Below, piece after piece: positions 62,211 through 64,000 of a stretch of DNA of 64,000 nt; the stretch's first letter is position 1, and every line of letters starts with the position of its first letter. The translations under genes and the position numbers were made by a program. The stretch spans positions 834,416-898,415 of the forward strand of contig NZ_JADPIB010000001.1 of assembly GCF_015767265.1 (NCBI RefSeq), in the 5' to 3' direction. The stretch comes from Aureivirga marina (GTDB lineage: Bacteria > Bacteroidota > Bacteroidia > Flavobacteriales > Flavobacteriaceae). The notes beneath the pieces were generated by a model. It was given only the letters and a program-made list of their open reading frames with translations. It searched no databases and was not told where the DNA came from.

Positions 62211-62957
62211 ATGCTAAAAATTGTAATAGTAGATGATGAAATGGACGCTTTAGAAGCCCTAGAATGGAAACTAAATCGCTATATCGGTGATGTTTCTATT
62301 ATCAAATGTGATAAAGCTAAAGACGCCATTCTTCAGATAAATACAACAAAACCCGATTTGGTATTTCTCGATATAGAAATGCCGGAAATGGATGGTTTTA
62401 CCCTTTTGGAAAGGTTAGACTATCGTGAATTTCAATTGATTTTTAATACTGCATACAGTGACTTTGCTTTAAAAGCAATTAAAGTTTCAGCAATTGATTA
62501 TTTGTTAAAACCCGTTGATAAAGACGAATTAATCGAAGCTGTAAACAAAGTCAAAAAACTCCAAAAAGTAGATAAAGATCATTTGATTGAAGACAAATTA
62601 CAATCTTTTCTTTTCAATTTAAATAAACAGAATGAAAAGATTAATATTTCCGCTGATGGAAAAGTTTATCTATTAGAAAAAAATGATGTTGTAATGCTAA
62701 AATCGGACAAAAGTTACACAACTATTTATGTAAATAATGGTCCAAATATTTTAGTATCAAAAACATTAAAAGAAGTAGAAAAAAAGTTTAGTTTTTCACA
62801 ATTTTTCAGAGTTCATAACTCCTATTTGATTAATCTAAGTCATGTCAAAGAATATCTGAAAGGTTTTGGTGGAGAATTAATCATGAGTAATGGAATGACG
62901 GCTAGTGTAAGTAGAAACAAGAAAAATGAATTATTTAAAAGGTTAGATTTAAATTAA
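62211..62957 (+). CDS. LytTR-type response regulator
   Basis: 248 residues. The receiver domain (1-120) has the acidic pocket VDDE and phospho-acceptor Asp54 (LVFLDIEMPEMDGF), with the conserved Thr/Ser and Lys switch residues (NTAYSDFALKAIKVSAIDYLLKP). The LytTR DNA-binding domain (about 140-248) has VVMLKSDKSYTTIYV, FFRVHNSYLINLSHVKEYL and the C-terminal VSRNKKNELFKRL. It forms a two-component pair with the kinase gene that starts on the next base after its stop. Target genes are unknown. Confidence 0.95.
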   Translation: MLKIVIVDDEMDALEALEWKLNRYIGDVSIIKCDKAKDAILQINTTKPDLVFLDIEMPEMDGFTLLERLDYREFQLIFNTAYSDFALKAIKVSAIDYLLKPVDKDELIEAVNKVKKLQKVDKDHLIEDKLQSFLFNLNKQNEKINISADGKVYLLEKNDVVMLKSDKSYTTIYVNNGPNILVSKTLKEVEKKFSFSQFFRVHNSYLINLSHVKEYLKGFGGELIMSNGMTASVSRNKKNELFKRLDLN

Positions 62958-64000
62958 ATGCTTTTTGATATTCATTCTGAATTCTTCTCTTGGATAAGAG
63001 GAGGACTTCTCATTCTATTCCTATATCACCTACTTGTGTATTTTCAAAATAACAAGAAAATATACTTGTATTATAGCCTCTTTGTTGGTCTACAATGGTT
63101 TTTTTTCATTGATGCAGTACTTACTTCTAAGACATTCTTAAAAGTATATCATTATATTGATTTTTCTATTCAATTTTTTTCGGTTGGATTTTATATTTAT
63201 CTAGCAATTTGTTTGATGAAAATAAAATCGCGGAGTCAATTTTTACATAATTCATTAGTGAAAATTGCAAAATTTTTATTCATTTTAGGAGCAATTTTTC
63301 CTTTAGTAGAACATTATGCAGATTTTCTAACACAAGTAAAATTATTCTATTTTGTAATAGTTTTACTAACTGCCACAGCATTTTTAGTGTATTATAAATT
63401 TTATTTTCTCAAAGAAAGAGAAATACAATATTTCATTTTAGGTTCTATTGTATATATAGTTTTTGCGAACGTTTCTTTATTTATAAATTTCTTTTCTGGA
63501 GAAAGTTTTATGTTGGATGTAAATATTGATCCTCTGATCTTTATTTATATTGGAACTATGTTGGAAAGTTTCATTTTTGCATTAATTATTGGATATATTT
63601 CTAAAAAAGAAGAAGATCGAAGATTACAAGCAGAATTACAGCTTGCAATCAACTCAAAAGAACTTGAAAAAATGAAGATGACTGCCTTACGAAGTCAGAT
63701 GAATCCTCACTTTCTATTCAATTCTTTAAACTCCATAAATAACTTTGTAATTCAAAATGATGTAGAGAAAGCTTCTGACTATATTACAAAATTTTCAAGA
63801 TTAATTAGGGAGATACTCAATAATTCCTCTAAGTTAATCGTTTCATTAAAAGAGGAACTTGAAATTCTCAATATTTATATTAAGATTGAGCAACTTAGAG
63901 TGAAAGGCGGATTTGATTTTATCTTAAATATTTCACCTGAAATAGATTTAGCAAAAATCAATATTCCTCCTCTTTTTCTTCAACCTTATATAGAAAATGC
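62958..64000 (+). CDS. LytS-type sensor histidine kinase, 3' end cut by window
   Basis: 347 residues are visible. The N-terminal 210 contain about seven membrane helices (from WIRGGLLILFLYHLLVYF to IYIGTMLESFIFALIIGYI). A short coiled coil (EEDRRLQAELQLAINSKELEK) leads to the His-kinase box MTALRSQMNPHFLFNSLNS with His251, then the LIREILNNSSKLIVSLKEEL segment of the HisKA_7TM/LytS group. The ATP-binding domain begins with PPLFLQPYIENA and continues past the window. Its ATG follows the stop of the LytTR regulator with no gap, so the two are co-expressed. Confidence 0.93.
   Translation, partial: MLFDIHSEFFSWIRGGLLILFLYHLLVYFQNNKKIYLYYSLFVGLQWFFFIDAVLTSKTFLKVYHYIDFSIQFFSVGFYIYLAICLMKIKSRSQFLHNSLVKIAKFLFILGAIFPLVEHYADFLTQVKLFYFVIVLLTATAFLVYYKFYFLKEREIQYFILGSIVYIVFANVSLFINFFSGESFMLDVNIDPLIFIYIGTMLESFIFALIIGYISKKEEDRRLQAELQLAINSKELEKMKMTALRSQMNPHFLFNSLNSINNFVIQNDVEKASDYITKFSRLIREILNNSSKLIVSLKEELEILNIYIKIEQLRVKGGFDFILNISPEIDLAKINIPPLFLQPYIEN

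Overview
The window is chromosomal DNA from a member of the Bacteroidota, almost certainly a Flavobacteriaceae bacterium. The sequence is strongly AT-rich. Start codons almost never have a Shine-Dalgarno sequence. Many genes are preceded by the Bacteroidota -7 box TAnnTTTG, and the clearest cases have TTTG-N17-TAnnTTTG. Signal peptides and lipoboxes, a TonB-dependent receptor with a DUF5689 lipoprotein, the IPExxxVDY-pyk pair, a THC0290_0291-type outer-membrane protein and LytTR/LytS regulation all fit this group. The genus cannot be fixed from the sequence. There is no rRNA, CRISPR array, insertion sequence, prophage or obvious pseudogene, and genes are dense on both strands. No gene-free gap exceeds 300 bases; the longest, 1793-2088, holds only two promoters.

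Layout. 1-6.5 kb: a U32-family protein (cut by the window edge) behind the tRNA hydroxylase trhO, an RND/MMPL exporter, a secreted propeller-like protein, a deoxynucleoside kinase and a thioredoxin-like lipoprotein. 6.5-12 kb: a secreted EEP nuclease/phosphatase divergent from a TonB-dependent receptor and its DUF5689 partner, a likely surface scavenging locus. 12-17.4 kb: pyk with its IPExxxVDY partner, a large secreted unknown protein, an M48 peptidase and a small conserved protein. 17.5-25.4 kb: asparaginase; an AraC/GyrI regulator, BtrH-like protein and PIF1-like helicase packed in one run; dxs divergent from tadA, which leads a methyltransferase and a membrane protein. 25.5-27.2 kb: four tandem SnoaL-like paralogues. 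27.3-34.2 kb, all minus strand: an ALDH7-type dehydrogenase, LysE exporter, PaaE-like reductase, outer-membrane barrel, Ig-like lipoprotein and comF. 34.4-42.4 kb: a coiled-coil membrane protein with a sigma-54-like promoter, an M61 peptidase, a P3A proton ATPase translationally coupled to PPK2, and prs-rplY. 42.5-48.7 kb: tRNA-Leu(CAA), tdk-alr and a small gene, a Lys/Glu-rich coiled-coil protein, a DUF4254 protein, a cytoplasmic EEP protein and a lipoprotein. 48.8-54 kb: acpP-fabF-rnc divergent from purN-rnhA, then a secreted protein, and haaO overlapping a lipoprotein. 54.1-64 kb: a bacterial alpha-2-macroglobulin with penicillin-binding protein 1C, then a LytTR response regulator and its LytS-type kinase (cut by the window edge).

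How they work together. Most genes are housekeeping: fatty-acid synthesis, nucleotide supply and salvage, isoprenoids, glycolysis and tRNA modification. The groups that look like functional units are the receptor/DUF5689/nuclease locus, the AraC-BtrH-helicase run, the SnoaL-like array, the proton ATPase-polyphosphate kinase operon, and the envelope-defence pair alpha-2-macroglobulin/PbpC. All functional statements are read from family motifs and gene context; no database search was run.
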